From Leptospira noumeaensis (GTDB lineage Bacteria > Spirochaetota > Leptospiria > Leptospirales > Leptospiraceae): a stretch of 64,000 nt of DNA. The translations under genes and the position numbers were made by a program. This document shows positions 8,658 to 17,180 of the stretch, piece after piece. The notes below the pieces were generated by a model. The model was given only the letters and a program-made list of their open reading frames with translations, did no database searches and was not told where the DNA came from. Position 1 is the stretch's first letter; each line of letters starts with the position of its first letter. The stretch spans positions 186,001 to 250,000 of the forward strand of contig NZ_RQFK01000023.1 in NCBI RefSeq assembly GCF_004770765.1, in the 5' to 3' direction.

Positions 8658-9791
8658 GTGCAAACAAAACAAGCAGCAAAAATTTTGGTTGTTGATGATA
8701 ACGAAACCAATATTGAAATTATCACTCATATTTTACTGGGCCAAGGGTATGAAGTGGCAGTTGCCTATGATGGTGAATATGCTTTAGAACTCGCAGAAGC
8801 ATTAGATTTTGATTTAATTTTATTAGATATCCTATTACCGGGTCTCAGTGGACTTGACGTCGCAAAACAACTGCTTGTTATGGATAGATCCAAAAACACT
8901 CCCATACTTTTTTTATCAGCGCTCAACGAAACCAGTGATATTGTCAAAGGTTTGGAAACAGGAGCTGTGGATTATATTACCAAACCCTTTCAGGAATCAG
9001 AAATCCTTGCAAGAATCAGAACTCATATCAAAATCAAAACCTTAGAAAAAGAAAGAATAGATCTTTTGCAATCCATCCAAAAGGATTTGGAACTTGCAAA
9101 ATCCAACCAAGAAAATTTAGTTACATTCCAATTTCCACCTTCGCCTCTCTATCAAATTTATACTTCTTACAAACCTATGGAACTTGTGGGTGGTGATCTG
9201 ATTACCTACGATCTGTTACCTTCAGGTGATTTAGATATTTTGTTTGGAGATGTGACGGGCCATGGAATTGCAGCGGCAATGGTTTCTCTTATGGCCATCA
9301 TCACTTTCAAAACGATGGACAAATCATTTTTGTCACCGAGTGAAAGTTTGTTTTGGATTCATAACACTCTCACACCACTGATTAGCACTCATTTCATTAG
9401 TGCCATTTATTTGAGATACAAAGCGGAAGAAAACTTACTTTCTTATTCTATGGCAGGACACCATAATATGTTTCTACTCCGTGATACAAACATCATCAAA
9501 TTAGGGACCAAAGGTTTTTGTCTAATGATGTTTCCTGACCAACTCAATACAGATAACGAAGATATCTTTTTAAAAGCAGGTGACCGTTTGTTTTTATTTT
9601 CTGATGGGATGTTTGAAGTACCAAATGAAAAAGAAGAATATTTAGGTGATCAAAAATTTCAGGCAATGATTGAATCCAGGATTCATCTTCCTTCCGAAGA
9701 ATTTTTGGAATCAGTTCAAAAGGAAGTTTTGATTTTTTCTGGTGGGAAGGTTGCCGATGACATGACAATGTTACTCTTGGAAATCAAATGA
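8658..9791 (+). CDS. Response regulator with PP2C/SpoIIE-type phosphatase output
   Basis: 377 residues. Residues 1-125 are a receiver domain: acidic pair in VVDDNE, phospho-acceptor Asp in LILLDILLPG (near 57), Thr/Ser in FLSALN and Lys in YITKPF. A short coiled linker leads to a PP2C domain (about 165-377) with GGDLITYDLL, FGDVTGHGIAAAM, LFSDGMFEVPN and ADDMTML, the metal-binding Asp set. The only possible start in frame is a GTG at 8658. The stop overlaps the ATG of the histidine kinase by four bases, so the two are a translationally coupled two-component pair. The phosphatase probably acts on an anti-sigma antagonist not present here. Confidence 0.88.
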   Translation: MQTKQAAKILVVDDNETNIEIITHILLGQGYEVAVAYDGEYALELAEALDFDLILLDILLPGLSGLDVAKQLLVMDRSKNTPILFLSALNETSDIVKGLETGAVDYITKPFQESEILARIRTHIKIKTLEKERIDLLQSIQKDLELAKSNQENLVTFQFPPSPLYQIYTSYKPMELVGGDLITYDLLPSGDLDILFGDVTGHGIAAAMVSLMAIITFKTMDKSFLSPSESLFWIHNTLTPLISTHFISAIYLRYKAEENLLSYSMAGHHNMFLLRDTNIIKLGTKGFCLMMFPDQLNTDNEDIFLKAGDRLFLFSDGMFEVPNEKEEYLGDQKFQAMIESRIHLPSEEFLESVQKEVLIFSGGKVADDMTMLLLEIK

Positions 9792-11788
9792 TCACCGGAA
9801 TTGTTTTCTTTTTCGCTGCCTTTGTATTTTTACTGACAACATACTATTTTTATTTTTCCTACAAAAGGGAAAAAAAACTTCGGTTGATTCTTTTTAGAAA
9901 AAATCTAAACAACTCTGAAGAAATTGAACGTACCATCAGAGAAAAAGAAAAACAATACCAAGATATCTACGATACTGCAAATTCCATCATCATTCGTTGG
10001 AGTCCTGATTTTAAAATTCACTCCATCAATCCTTATGCTGAAGAATTTTTTCAAACCACAAAAGACTTAGCGGAAGGCAAAGATGTGGTATTAGATCTAT
10101 TCCAAATTCCATTAGAAAAATCGAATGAAGTAAAATCTCAACTATGGAATATCTTTCATAAACCTGAACAAAACATCCGCCAAGAATACGAAGTTTTTAT
10201 TGGAGAAAGTGATAAAAGGACGGTTACTTGGTCCAACCGAATTTTAAAAAATGAATTTGGGTATCCGTATGAAGTATTATCTATTGGGAACGACATCACC
10301 AATCGAAAAATTGCCGAAGAAAATTTGATGAAATCCTATGAGAGGATTTTGGATCTTTATAACAATGCTCCCTGTGGTTACCATTCACTCGACAACAATA
10401 ATATCATTGTTTCCATTAACGATACAGAACTAGACTGGCTAGGTTATACCAGAGAGGAAGTTGTTGGGAATTTTAAATTTAATGATTTAATGACAGAAAG
10501 TAGCCAAGACAAATATCGACTCATCACAAATTCTTTTCCTAACGAAAATTTAACCGGTGTTGAATTAGAATTTGTCAGAAAAGACAAATCTACTTTTTTT
10601 ATTAGTTTAAACTCTACTTCTACTTTCGACAAAAATGGGAATTTTATCATTAGCAAATCTACGGTTTTTGATATCACAGACCGTAAAATCGCAGAAGATA
10701 AGTTAAACGACTACTCACAAAAAATCCAATTACAAAACAAAAGACTCCAAAAAGCAGTGGAGGCTGCCATTAAGGCAAACCGTTCCAAATCTGTATTTTT
10801 CTCAAAAATCACACATGAACTACGAACTCCCCTCCATGCGGTGATTGGGTTTTCCCAAATTTTAGACAAAGACCCAAACCTGCCAAATCACTTAAAAGGA
10901 TATGTCAATTCCCTTTATGATAACGGCGTACATTTACTTGGGATGATCAATGATATTCTGGATTTGGCAAAAATTGAAGCAGGTAAGATGACAGAAACGC
11001 GGGAACCATTTTCCCTAGTTCAACTTTGGGACACTTTGTTTTCTATGTTTTCTTATCGTTTTTCTGAAAAATCAATTAGTTTCGAACTCATTGGATCTGA
11101 AAATATATCTTCCTCTTTTTATGAAGCCGATTTACAAAAAATTCGCCAAATCCTTGTTAATTTACTTGGGAATGCCTTAAAGTTTACAAACCAAGGTTCC
11201 GTCAGTTTAGAGATTAAAATTGAGAGTAACCCCGACCAATCTTTTGATACAGTTCGATTCATTGTTAAAGATTCTGGAATTGGGATTCCTGGAGATCAAT
11301 TACATTCTATTTTTGAGGCTTTCCAACAAACAGAACAAGGGAGTTCTTATAAAGAAGGAACAGGACTTGGTCTTTCCATTTGCCAACAGTTAGTTGAATT
11401 TTTAGGAGGAACCATCCACGTAAAAAGTTTTGTAGGAGTAGGTTCCGAATTTTCTTTTGAAATTCCATTAACAAAATTACAAATTGTTCCCGATAACCTC
11501 AAAGAAAAATCAAAATTAGGACCAATTCATACAAACGAAATCTTTCAAATGAACAAACAGGAAGAGTCCGAAGCGGAAATTGTGCAGAGTTTTTTAAATG
11601 ATTCCTCACCTGAATTAAAAAAGGAAATTTTAAGACTCATTCGAATTCAAAACTTCGGACAACTAACAGGAGTTTTAAAGGAAATTCAAACAGAGGAAAA
11701 AGGGAAAAAAATCCTAGAACAAAAAGTCCAAAACAAAAAATATAAATTTTTAATCGATTTATTACAAAACTCTAATCCTTTTGAGTGA
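9788..11788 (+). CDS. PAS-PAS sensor histidine kinase
   Basis: 666 residues. One N-terminal membrane helix (about 1-24) leads to a coiled segment, two PAS domains (about 55-175 and 185-300, ending in SIGNDITNRKIAE and SKSTVFDITDRKIAE), a HisKA domain with the phospho-accepting His in FFSKITHELRTPLHAV (near residue 345), and an HATPase domain with the N box LVNLLGNALKFTN, DSGIGIPGD and GTGLGLSICQQLVEFLGG. About 100 charged residues follow the ATPase, with no receiver domain. The ATGA overlap with the upstream response regulator marks it as the likely partner. The end overlaps the convergent exbD gene by 17 bases. The signal is unknown. Confidence 0.9.
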   Translation: MITGIVFFFAAFVFLLTTYYFYFSYKREKKLRLILFRKNLNNSEEIERTIREKEKQYQDIYDTANSIIIRWSPDFKIHSINPYAEEFFQTTKDLAEGKDVVLDLFQIPLEKSNEVKSQLWNIFHKPEQNIRQEYEVFIGESDKRTVTWSNRILKNEFGYPYEVLSIGNDITNRKIAEENLMKSYERILDLYNNAPCGYHSLDNNNIIVSINDTELDWLGYTREEVVGNFKFNDLMTESSQDKYRLITNSFPNENLTGVELEFVRKDKSTFFISLNSTSTFDKNGNFIISKSTVFDITDRKIAEDKLNDYSQKIQLQNKRLQKAVEAAIKANRSKSVFFSKITHELRTPLHAVIGFSQILDKDPNLPNHLKGYVNSLYDNGVHLLGMINDILDLAKIEAGKMTETREPFSLVQLWDTLFSMFSYRFSEKSISFELIGSENISSSFYEADLQKIRQILVNLLGNALKFTNQGSVSLEIKIESNPDQSFDTVRFIVKDSGIGIPGDQLHSIFEAFQQTEQGSSYKEGTGLGLSICQQLVEFLGGTIHVKSFVGVGSEFSFEIPLTKLQIVPDNLKEKSKLGPIHTNEIFQMNKQEESEAEIVQSFLNDSSPELKKEILRLIRIQNFGQLTGVLKEIQTEEKGKKILEQKVQNKKYKFLIDLLQNSNPFE

Positions 11789-12167
11789 CAATATCAATTT
11801 TTTGATACCCTTTTGATTTTAATAAATCTGTTACCAAAACAAAAACTCCAAATTCCACCTTTTGGTCCACTTCTAAAACAACTCTAGACTTCCCATCTTC
11901 ATTTTTTGGAATTACGTTTGTTAAAGTTTCTACTTTCGTTTCCTTTCCATCTATATAAATAATTCCTGAATGATTTATTTGGATTTTGAATTTTGGTGAT
12001 TCCTCTCCAATGGATTCCGTTTTAGTTTTGGGTAGGTCGAGCTGTAAAGTAGAAGTTGTTTCCGTAAACCTGACGGCTAACATCAAAAAGATGAGAAGAA
12101 TAAAAAGTACATCGATTAAACTACTAATGTCAATGGTAGAATTAGAAGTGGACTTACGTAGTTTCAT
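11772..12167 (-). CDS. exbD: ExbD/TolR family biopolymer transport protein
   Basis: 131 residues: a short cytoplasmic start, one membrane helix (about 15-36) containing the proton-relay Asp in SSLIDVLFILLIFLMLA (Asp19), then a periplasmic domain. This is the standard ExbD/TolR topology. The start overlaps the exbB end by four bases (12164-12167), so the two subunits are co-translated. The 3' end overlaps the convergent histidine kinase gene. No TonB gene is in the window, so whether it energises TonB-dependent receptors or a Tol-like system cannot be decided. Confidence 0.87.
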   Translation of the reverse strand: MKLRKSTSNSTIDISSLIDVLFILLIFLMLAVRFTETTSTLQLDLPKTKTESIGEESPKFKIQINHSGIIYIDGKETKVETLTNVIPKNEDGKSRVVLEVDQKVEFGVFVLVTDLLKSKGYQKIDIVTQKD

Positions 12168-12628
12168 TGTGGATTCGAAAAATCTTTGACTAAAAGTTCG
12201 GATATATAACGAATTTTGTTTTCTGCAAATCGATGAAAGTATAAAGAAGGGATGGCAACGAGTAATCCGGCAATGGTTGTGTTCAGTGCATCTTTGATTC
12301 CACCAGCAAGCACTTCCAAACTAACCTTCCCTTGGGTTTCCATCGCGCCAAAGGCAGAATTGATTCCAATCACAGTTCCGAGTAATCCGAGAAGCATGGC
12401 AAGAGATGCGAGTGTAGGCAGCCATTGGATGGTTCTTTCCAGTGGCGAAAAGAATAATTCCAATTCTGTCTCTGTTGGTTCTTTGGGAAAAATTTCCGAC
12501 CGGAATTGTTTCCCTTCTAATTTTTTAAGTCCGAGAACGATTCGAAAGAAAAAATAGAAGGAAGTCAGTGAAAAACAAAAAAGAAGAATAAAAATCAAAA
12601 TTGCGGGAATTGAAAATGTCCAATTCAT
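12164..12628 (-). CDS. exbB: MotA/TolQ/ExbB proton channel family protein
   Basis: 154 residues from the ATG at 12628, which has AGAGGT ten bases upstream. The longer reading from 12700 has no ribosome site. Three membrane helices are visible: about 5-28, about 86-108 (TLASLAMLLGLLGTVIGINSAFG) and about 120-142 (LNTTIAGLLVAIPSL), with the family signature DALNTTIAGLLVAIP. It is short for ExbB because it lacks much of the cytoplasmic loop. It forms the proton channel with ExbD, which overlaps it by four bases. Its start overlaps the region of the divergent ubiE start, so each promoter must lie inside the other gene. Confidence 0.85.
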   Translation of the reverse strand: MNWTFSIPAILIFILLFCFSLTSFYFFFRIVLGLKKLEGKQFRSEIFPKEPTETELELFFSPLERTIQWLPTLASLAMLLGLLGTVIGINSAFGAMETQGKVSLEVLAGGIKDALNTTIAGLLVAIPSLYFHRFAENKIRYISELLVKDFSNPQ

Positions 12629-12644
12629 GGATGTATCGACCTCT

Positions 12645-13376
12645 ATGAACCAATACCAACTCCCATCCCAAGAAAAGAAACCGGAATATGTAAGAACCAA
12701 TTTTGATGGAATCGCGAAAGCTTATGACAGGTTCAACGACTGGAATAGTTTTTTTCTCCACCGTGTTTGGAAGGATTGGGTAGTGCGAGAGGCCAAAAAG
12801 AATGTTCCTTTGGCCAAATCAGCCCTGGATCTCTGTTGTGGGACTGGAGACATCACACTACGGCTTTCCAAGGATCCAAGTTTAGAAAAAGTGGTTGGTC
12901 TTGACTTTTCGGAGAAGATGTTGTCTTTTGCCTTCCACAAAATTCCAAAAGACCCCAGAGTGGATCTCCTTCTGGGTGATGCCATGAATTTGAGTCAATT
13001 TGCCGATGGTAGTTTTGATCTTGTGACAATGGGATTTGGACTGCGCAACGTTTCTGATCTCAAAAAATGTCTACATGAAATCAAACGAGTGTTAAAGAAA
13101 GGTGGTGTATTTGTCAATTTGGATGTGGGGCGTGTCCGACCTAAATTTTTGAAATACTTTGCTGATTTTTATTTTTTCAAAATAGTTCCTATCTTTGGGT
13201 ATTTGCTCTATGGGAAGGAAAATGAGATGTTTGATTACCTTCCTCACTCATCCAAAGCCTACCCAGACCAAGAGACTTTGGCAGAAATCTTAAAAGAAGT
13301 GGGGTTTCAAAATGTACGGTTTCAAAACTTTGTTTTTGGAAATGCCGTGGCCCACGTAGCCAAAAAAGCAGACTAA
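12645..13376 (+). CDS. ubiE: Demethylmenaquinone/ubiquinone biosynthesis C-methyltransferase
   Basis: 243 residues from the ATG at 12645; an in-frame ATG at 12627 would add six residues and make the gene overlap exbB. The SAM-binding motif I is ALDLCCGTGDITLRLS, then VVGLDFSEKML and DLVTMGFGLRNVSDLKKCL, which is the UbiE/MenG signature. A further family block is VPIFGYLLYGKENEMFDYLPHS. It transfers a methyl group from SAM to the quinone ring in the cytoplasm. Because Leptospira respires with menaquinone, the MenG function is the more likely one; that part is knowledge, not visible here. No ribosome site stands out at either ATG. Confidence 0.9.
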   Translation: MNQYQLPSQEKKPEYVRTNFDGIAKAYDRFNDWNSFFLHRVWKDWVVREAKKNVPLAKSALDLCCGTGDITLRLSKDPSLEKVVGLDFSEKMLSFAFHKIPKDPRVDLLLGDAMNLSQFADGSFDLVTMGFGLRNVSDLKKCLHEIKRVLKKGGVFVNLDVGRVRPKFLKYFADFYFFKIVPIFGYLLYGKENEMFDYLPHSSKAYPDQETLAEILKEVGFQNVRFQNFVFGNAVAHVAKKAD

Positions 13377-13493
13377 AATATAAAAAATGACTTTATGTCT
13401 GATAATTCGGGCATTTTGTTCATTTTTTTTGATCCCTGTTCGTACATCCCCCCAAAAATCCCATGGATTTCCCTAATTTTTTGTAAATCTCCG

Positions 13494-13522
13494 TTGCTTT
13501 TTTTTAGGATTTGTCGTTTAAT
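13494..13522 (+). promoter_or_regulatory. Sigma-70-like promoter of the LruC lipoprotein gene
   Basis: TTGCTT (13494-13499), a 17-base T-rich spacer, then TTTAAT (13517-13522) resembles a -35/-10 pair. The lipoprotein ATG is at 13549, with AGGATA a suitable distance before it. This is pattern recognition only. Confidence 0.4.
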
Positions 13523-13548
13523 TCCCTATACAGGTAGGATATCTAGAA

Positions 13549-15309
13549 ATGAAACGATGGTTAGTTCTTTTAACAATTCCCCTTGTTTTATTGGATTGTT
13601 CCAATAAAAAGAAGGGTTTATTACTTCTCCCATTTTTGGGACTCGGTGACGGAACCGCACAATCCACACCAGAGACTGGTAAAGGAGACGGCGCCTTTAC
13701 TGTAGTGGGACTCGAAACCACCGACACAAGCCAAATCACTGCTCCTGCGGAAACCACACCCACAGATGGTGCCACAAGTGGAGACCAAACAACAACTCCA
13801 GAGCAAACTCCGGCACCGGTTGTCACCACTCCGGCTCCCACGCCAACTACCGTTGTGAATGAAACTACAGTGGTTGTCGTTGACCAAACCAATGGCGGAA
13901 ATTTTAATTTTGAAACCAATGTGACCGTTCCTGTCACTGTTGTGGTTGGAAATGAATCAGGCCCAATCGCAAACGCACCAGTCACTGTGACTGAAACAAC
14001 AACTACGGGACAACCCAATGTGGTTGGTGTAGGAACCACTGATTCTAACGGATCGGTAACCATTCCCATTAGTGTTCCTCCAACAGTAACCACTGTAGAA
14101 ATCAGTGTGATTGGTGTGAATCCGACTACTGGCGAAGTAGTGGAACTCAATGGAACAGCACCTGTCCAACAACCTGCTCCTAACGGTTCAGGTACTGTTG
14201 TTGTGGCTCCTGTTGTCACTGTAGACACAACAAACTTCCAACCTGTGAATGGTTGTGTGCAAGCCGTTGATACTGATTGCGATGGAATTGCCAATATTTA
14301 TGACGAATTCCCAGAAGATCCAAGTCTTGCGACAACAGCACGTTCTGGTAGATACACAATTGCATTCGAAGACATGTTTCCGTCAGCAGGTGATGCCGAC
14401 TTAAACGACCACTCTACAGTATTTACTACTGAGATGGACAAAACACCAGCAAACAAAGTAAAGGTGATTCGTGGAACTTACACTCATGTTGCGAAAGGTG
14501 CAGGTTACAATCATGAACTTAGACTTTCATTGAATGTTCCAACCAATGCAACCGTCCAAGTGAGTTATGTAAACGGAAGTGGAAATCCATGGAATGGATG
14601 TGCTGCTGCTCCTAAATACACTGCAAACACTACAGGAGATTGTACTGGTGGAACTTTAACATCTGCACAACTCAAACGTGGAGTTCTCATCCTTCCAAGT
14701 TCTGATAAAACATTGTTTGGAAGTAAAAATGCTCCAAGTGCAGGAACTACATTCACAATCAACGACTTTGTTCGCGGTGTGACTGCCAATGTAACCATTA
14801 CATTTGAAGAACCAGTGGATTTGAACCAAACCAAAAACCTAGTTGGTGGGCATTTGAATTATTTCCTTGCCATCAACCAAAAAACAGATGGAGTGTTCCG
14901 ACAAATCTATCGTCCTGGTTACTTCACAAACAATGCCGGTAAAGACTCTTTCCTCGATAGCAAAGGATTTCCTTGGGCCATCATTGTTCCTGGTATTTTT
15001 AATCACCCAACAGAAGGTGCTGACATTCGTAAGTCGTCTACCTCTGGTTATATCTTCTTTAACGATTGGGTAACTTCAAATGGAGTCCTTCATAAAGACT
15101 GGTATTCACAAGTAGACCAAATCCCTACTGCAACACGGCCATCTTATGTGGTTCGAGTCAGCGACTTTTATATTGACAATGGTTTTTCTGCCTACCTCAT
15201 CAAAGCTGTTCAGAAAAATGCTTGGGAAGTATCGGCAAGTTTGATCGTCGTAGGAGCCGCTCTTGGGTTCTTAATGAAAAAACGATTTGGAAAACAACAA
15301 GCCGCTTAA
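13549..15309 (+). CDS. LruC domain-containing lipoprotein
   Basis: 586 residues. The N-terminus MKRWLVLLTIPLVLLDCSNKK is a spirochaetal lipoprotein signal with Cys17. Residues 40-120 are a Thr/Pro-rich linker. A middle segment of about 120 residues resembles Ig-like repeats (VTVPVTVVVGNESGPIANAP). DTDCDGIANIYDEFPEDPS (about 242-260) is a thrombospondin type 3-like calcium-binding motif. The LruC domain follows (YTIAFEDMFPSAGDADLNDH onward). The last 30 residues form a hydrophobic helix ending in MKKRFGKQ, a tail resembling exported-protein sorting signals. It is likely anchored in the outer membrane or surface. The namesake LruC is a Leptospira antigen linked to recurrent uveitis; a pathogenic role is not implied here. 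Confidence 0.8.
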   Translation: MKRWLVLLTIPLVLLDCSNKKKGLLLLPFLGLGDGTAQSTPETGKGDGAFTVVGLETTDTSQITAPAETTPTDGATSGDQTTTPEQTPAPVVTTPAPTPTTVVNETTVVVVDQTNGGNFNFETNVTVPVTVVVGNESGPIANAPVTVTETTTTGQPNVVGVGTTDSNGSVTIPISVPPTVTTVEISVIGVNPTTGEVVELNGTAPVQQPAPNGSGTVVVAPVVTVDTTNFQPVNGCVQAVDTDCDGIANIYDEFPEDPSLATTARSGRYTIAFEDMFPSAGDADLNDHSTVFTTEMDKTPANKVKVIRGTYTHVAKGAGYNHELRLSLNVPTNATVQVSYVNGSGNPWNGCAAAPKYTANTTGDCTGGTLTSAQLKRGVLILPSSDKTLFGSKNAPSAGTTFTINDFVRGVTANVTITFEEPVDLNQTKNLVGGHLNYFLAINQKTDGVFRQIYRPGYFTNNAGKDSFLDSKGFPWAIIVPGIFNHPTEGADIRKSSTSGYIFFNDWVTSNGVLHKDWYSQVDQIPTATRPSYVVRVSDFYIDNGFSAYLIKAVQKNAWEVSASLIVVGAALGFLMKKRFGKQQAA

Positions 15310-15332
15310 AATTAGATAACCTACCTTAAAAG

Positions 15333-15368
15333 AAATCCTTCCTCCAAATCCTGGGGGGAGGATTTTTT
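15333..15368 (+). terminator. Rho-independent terminator after the LruC gene
   Basis: AAATCCTTCCTCC (15333-15345), a seven-base loop and GGGGGGAGGATTT (15353-15365) form a 13-pair stem counting two G-U pairs, then T residues to 15368. The 3' arm contains the purine run that would be the ribosome site of the next gene at 15373, so termination and translation start share the same bases. Confidence 0.7.
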
Positions 15369-15372
15369 GTTT

Positions 15373-16782
15373 ATGGCCTCTGTCCTTCGTTTTGCTGACT
15401 CCGAATACTTTTTATCTGGAAACTTTGAATTCGATTTAGAAAGAAACCAACCCATCCTAGTGGATCCACTTTGGAAAGGAACGGTTTTGGAAAACCATCT
15501 ACATCGATTTCCACTCCCTACTTTAAATTCTAAAAATTCTTTTTGCCTCGTGACCTCTGGTTCGACTGGGCTTCCTAAAATGGTATGGAAGGAATGGGAA
15601 GAAATTCAAAAAGAAATTACCTATTGGACAAATGTATCAGAACTCAAAACACTTTTAAGTCAGACGAGTAAAGTCCAAGTGTTAGTTCCCCTCTGCCATT
15701 TGTATGGACTGCTCTGGGGGTATTTAATCCCCAAACGACTGGGAATCCAAATCCAATGGACCTCAAGTCCTACAGCTGGGGATTTATGGATCACATCAGC
15801 ACCACAATTACAAAGAGCCTTAGACTCAAAAATCCCACTTCCCCTCACGGCAGTTGTTTCAGGAATGAAATTTCCTGTTCCGCTGGCTCGACACCTGCGA
15901 GAATTAGGTGGGATCTCTGTGACCGAAATTTACGGATCAACGGAAACGGGCGGGATTGGGTTTCGAGACCCACTCAGACAAAACAGATTTCAAATCCTTA
16001 CCGATATAGAAACTAAAGTTCAATTAGAAGAAGGAATCTCTGAAACAGAACTTCAAATTCGAAGCCCTTTTTTATCTCATCAATCCTTTCTTTTAAAAGA
16101 GAATGGTTGGGAAAAACAAACCGCACCACCTAGCGAATATTATTCTGTAGGTGATTTAGGAAACTTAACTGATTTAGGATGGTTTCTTCTCGGAAGAAAA
16201 GACCGAATTATCAAACACAATGGAAAACGTGTTTCCTTAGACCGAATTGAATCTGAAATTTTGGGATTGGGTTTAGGAGGAGAATTTGTCTGTGTTCCCG
16301 TAGCTGACGAATTAGGCGATACAATTGGTTTATTTTATTCAGGAAACAATTCGAAACCTGAAATTTTACAAATTTTGCGAAGGGAGCTACCAGAAAGTCA
16401 TATTCCAAAGGTGTTACTCACCTATCCTTCTTTGCCAAAACTTCCCAATGGGAAACCAGATTATCCAACCATCATCAAACTTTGTTTTGAGGAATATCAA
16501 TCCTTAAAAAATGAAAAGTTAAATTTAAAAGTGAATGAACCTACCAATTCCCAAACCAGCGTTCTCGAAATTTTAGAATCCATACTAGGAATACAACCAG
16601 ATCCGAACCAACATTTAGTTTATGACTATGGAATGGATTCGATTCAATACGCGGATTTAATTTTAAGATTAGAAAAAAAAATAAATCATAAAATCCCAGA
16701 AGAAGACAAACGAACTGGTTATTTTGCCAGTGCTTCTGGGATAGAGGAATATATAAAAGAGAAACTCTATTTATTGGAATAA
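15373..16782 (+). CDS. AMP-dependent acyl ligase fused to a C-terminal acyl-carrier domain
   Basis: 469 residues from the ATG at 15373. The adenylation domain shows the nucleotide loop LVTSGSTGLPKMV, IYGSTETGG, YSVGDLG, GRKDRIIKHNGKRV and the C-terminal catalytic Lys in LPNGKPDYP. A carrier domain (about 395-469) has DYGMDSIQYADLILRLE, where Ser is the phosphopantetheine site. So it should activate a carboxylic acid as an acyl-AMP and load it onto its own carrier arm. The substrate cannot be read from sequence. It is convergent with, and three bases from, a photoactive yellow protein gene. PYP needs an activated p-coumaroyl thioester, so a chromophore-ligase role is an attractive inference; fatty or aromatic acid loading for another pathway is equally possible. 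Confidence 0.82.
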   Translation: MASVLRFADSEYFLSGNFEFDLERNQPILVDPLWKGTVLENHLHRFPLPTLNSKNSFCLVTSGSTGLPKMVWKEWEEIQKEITYWTNVSELKTLLSQTSKVQVLVPLCHLYGLLWGYLIPKRLGIQIQWTSSPTAGDLWITSAPQLQRALDSKIPLPLTAVVSGMKFPVPLARHLRELGGISVTEIYGSTETGGIGFRDPLRQNRFQILTDIETKVQLEEGISETELQIRSPFLSHQSFLLKENGWEKQTAPPSEYYSVGDLGNLTDLGWFLLGRKDRIIKHNGKRVSLDRIESEILGLGLGGEFVCVPVADELGDTIGLFYSGNNSKPEILQILRRELPESHIPKVLLTYPSLPKLPNGKPDYPTIIKLCFEEYQSLKNEKLNLKVNEPTNSQTSVLEILESILGIQPDPNQHLVYDYGMDSIQYADLILRLEKKINHKIPEEDKRTGYFASASGIEEYIKEKLYLLE

Positions 16783-16784
16783 GT

Positions 16785-17156
16785 TTATCTTAGTTTTACA
16801 AAAATCCAATTTGTGTCAGATGGGAGATCATAATACAAATGAATCACTACGTTTGTTGGCTTCATTTTATAAGTAAAAACGTAATTAAAAGTGATGTCTA
16901 AGTTGCCCGAAACCATCCCTTCTTTAAATCTACCATAAAAAATTCTATTATTGGTACAAATTGCAACTTCTGTAAAAAAGTTTTTACCAACTGCTGTTTC
17001 AATGGGTACATTTGCAAGTACTGACTCATATTTATTGTATAACAATATTTTCCCATTTTCATCTACTTTTACGATTCCAAATGACGCTGCATCAGCTTCG
17101 GCTTGAGTTAGCGTTCCAAGTTTGCCAAGGATATTTGGGTCTATGAATTTGCTCAT
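16785..17156 (-). CDS. pyp: Photoactive yellow protein homologue (blue-light PAS photoreceptor)
   Basis: 123 residues, a single PAS domain. Compared with Halorhodospira halophila PYP as I recall it, residues 26-121 align without a gap at an offset of two. Identical residues include Tyr40 (PYP Tyr42), Glu44 (Glu46) and Cys67 (Cys69, the p-coumaroyl attachment site), plus GKNFF, EVA.CT, FYGRFKEG and SGNL blocks and the C-terminal WIFVK. Thr50 and Arg52 of PYP are Ala48 and Val50 here, which may shift colour or photocycle rate. It is second in a two-gene operon 24 bases behind a helical protein and diverges from an MCP lacking a sensor domain. A PAS protein without chromophore is the main alternative. 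Confidence 0.85.
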   Translation of the reverse strand: MSKFIDPNILGKLGTLTQAEADAASFGIVKVDENGKILLYNKYESVLANVPIETAVGKNFFTEVAICTNNRIFYGRFKEGMVSGNLDITFNYVFTYKMKPTNVVIHLYYDLPSDTNWIFVKLR

Positions 17157-17180
17157 TAATTACATTCCTGTTTGTTTTTT

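Noticed and set aside
13518..14294. Long open frame opposite the LruC gene
   Set aside because: Repetitive Thr/Val/Gly product mirrors the Thr/Pro-rich coding of the plus strand; a shadow of codon bias, with no ribosome site.
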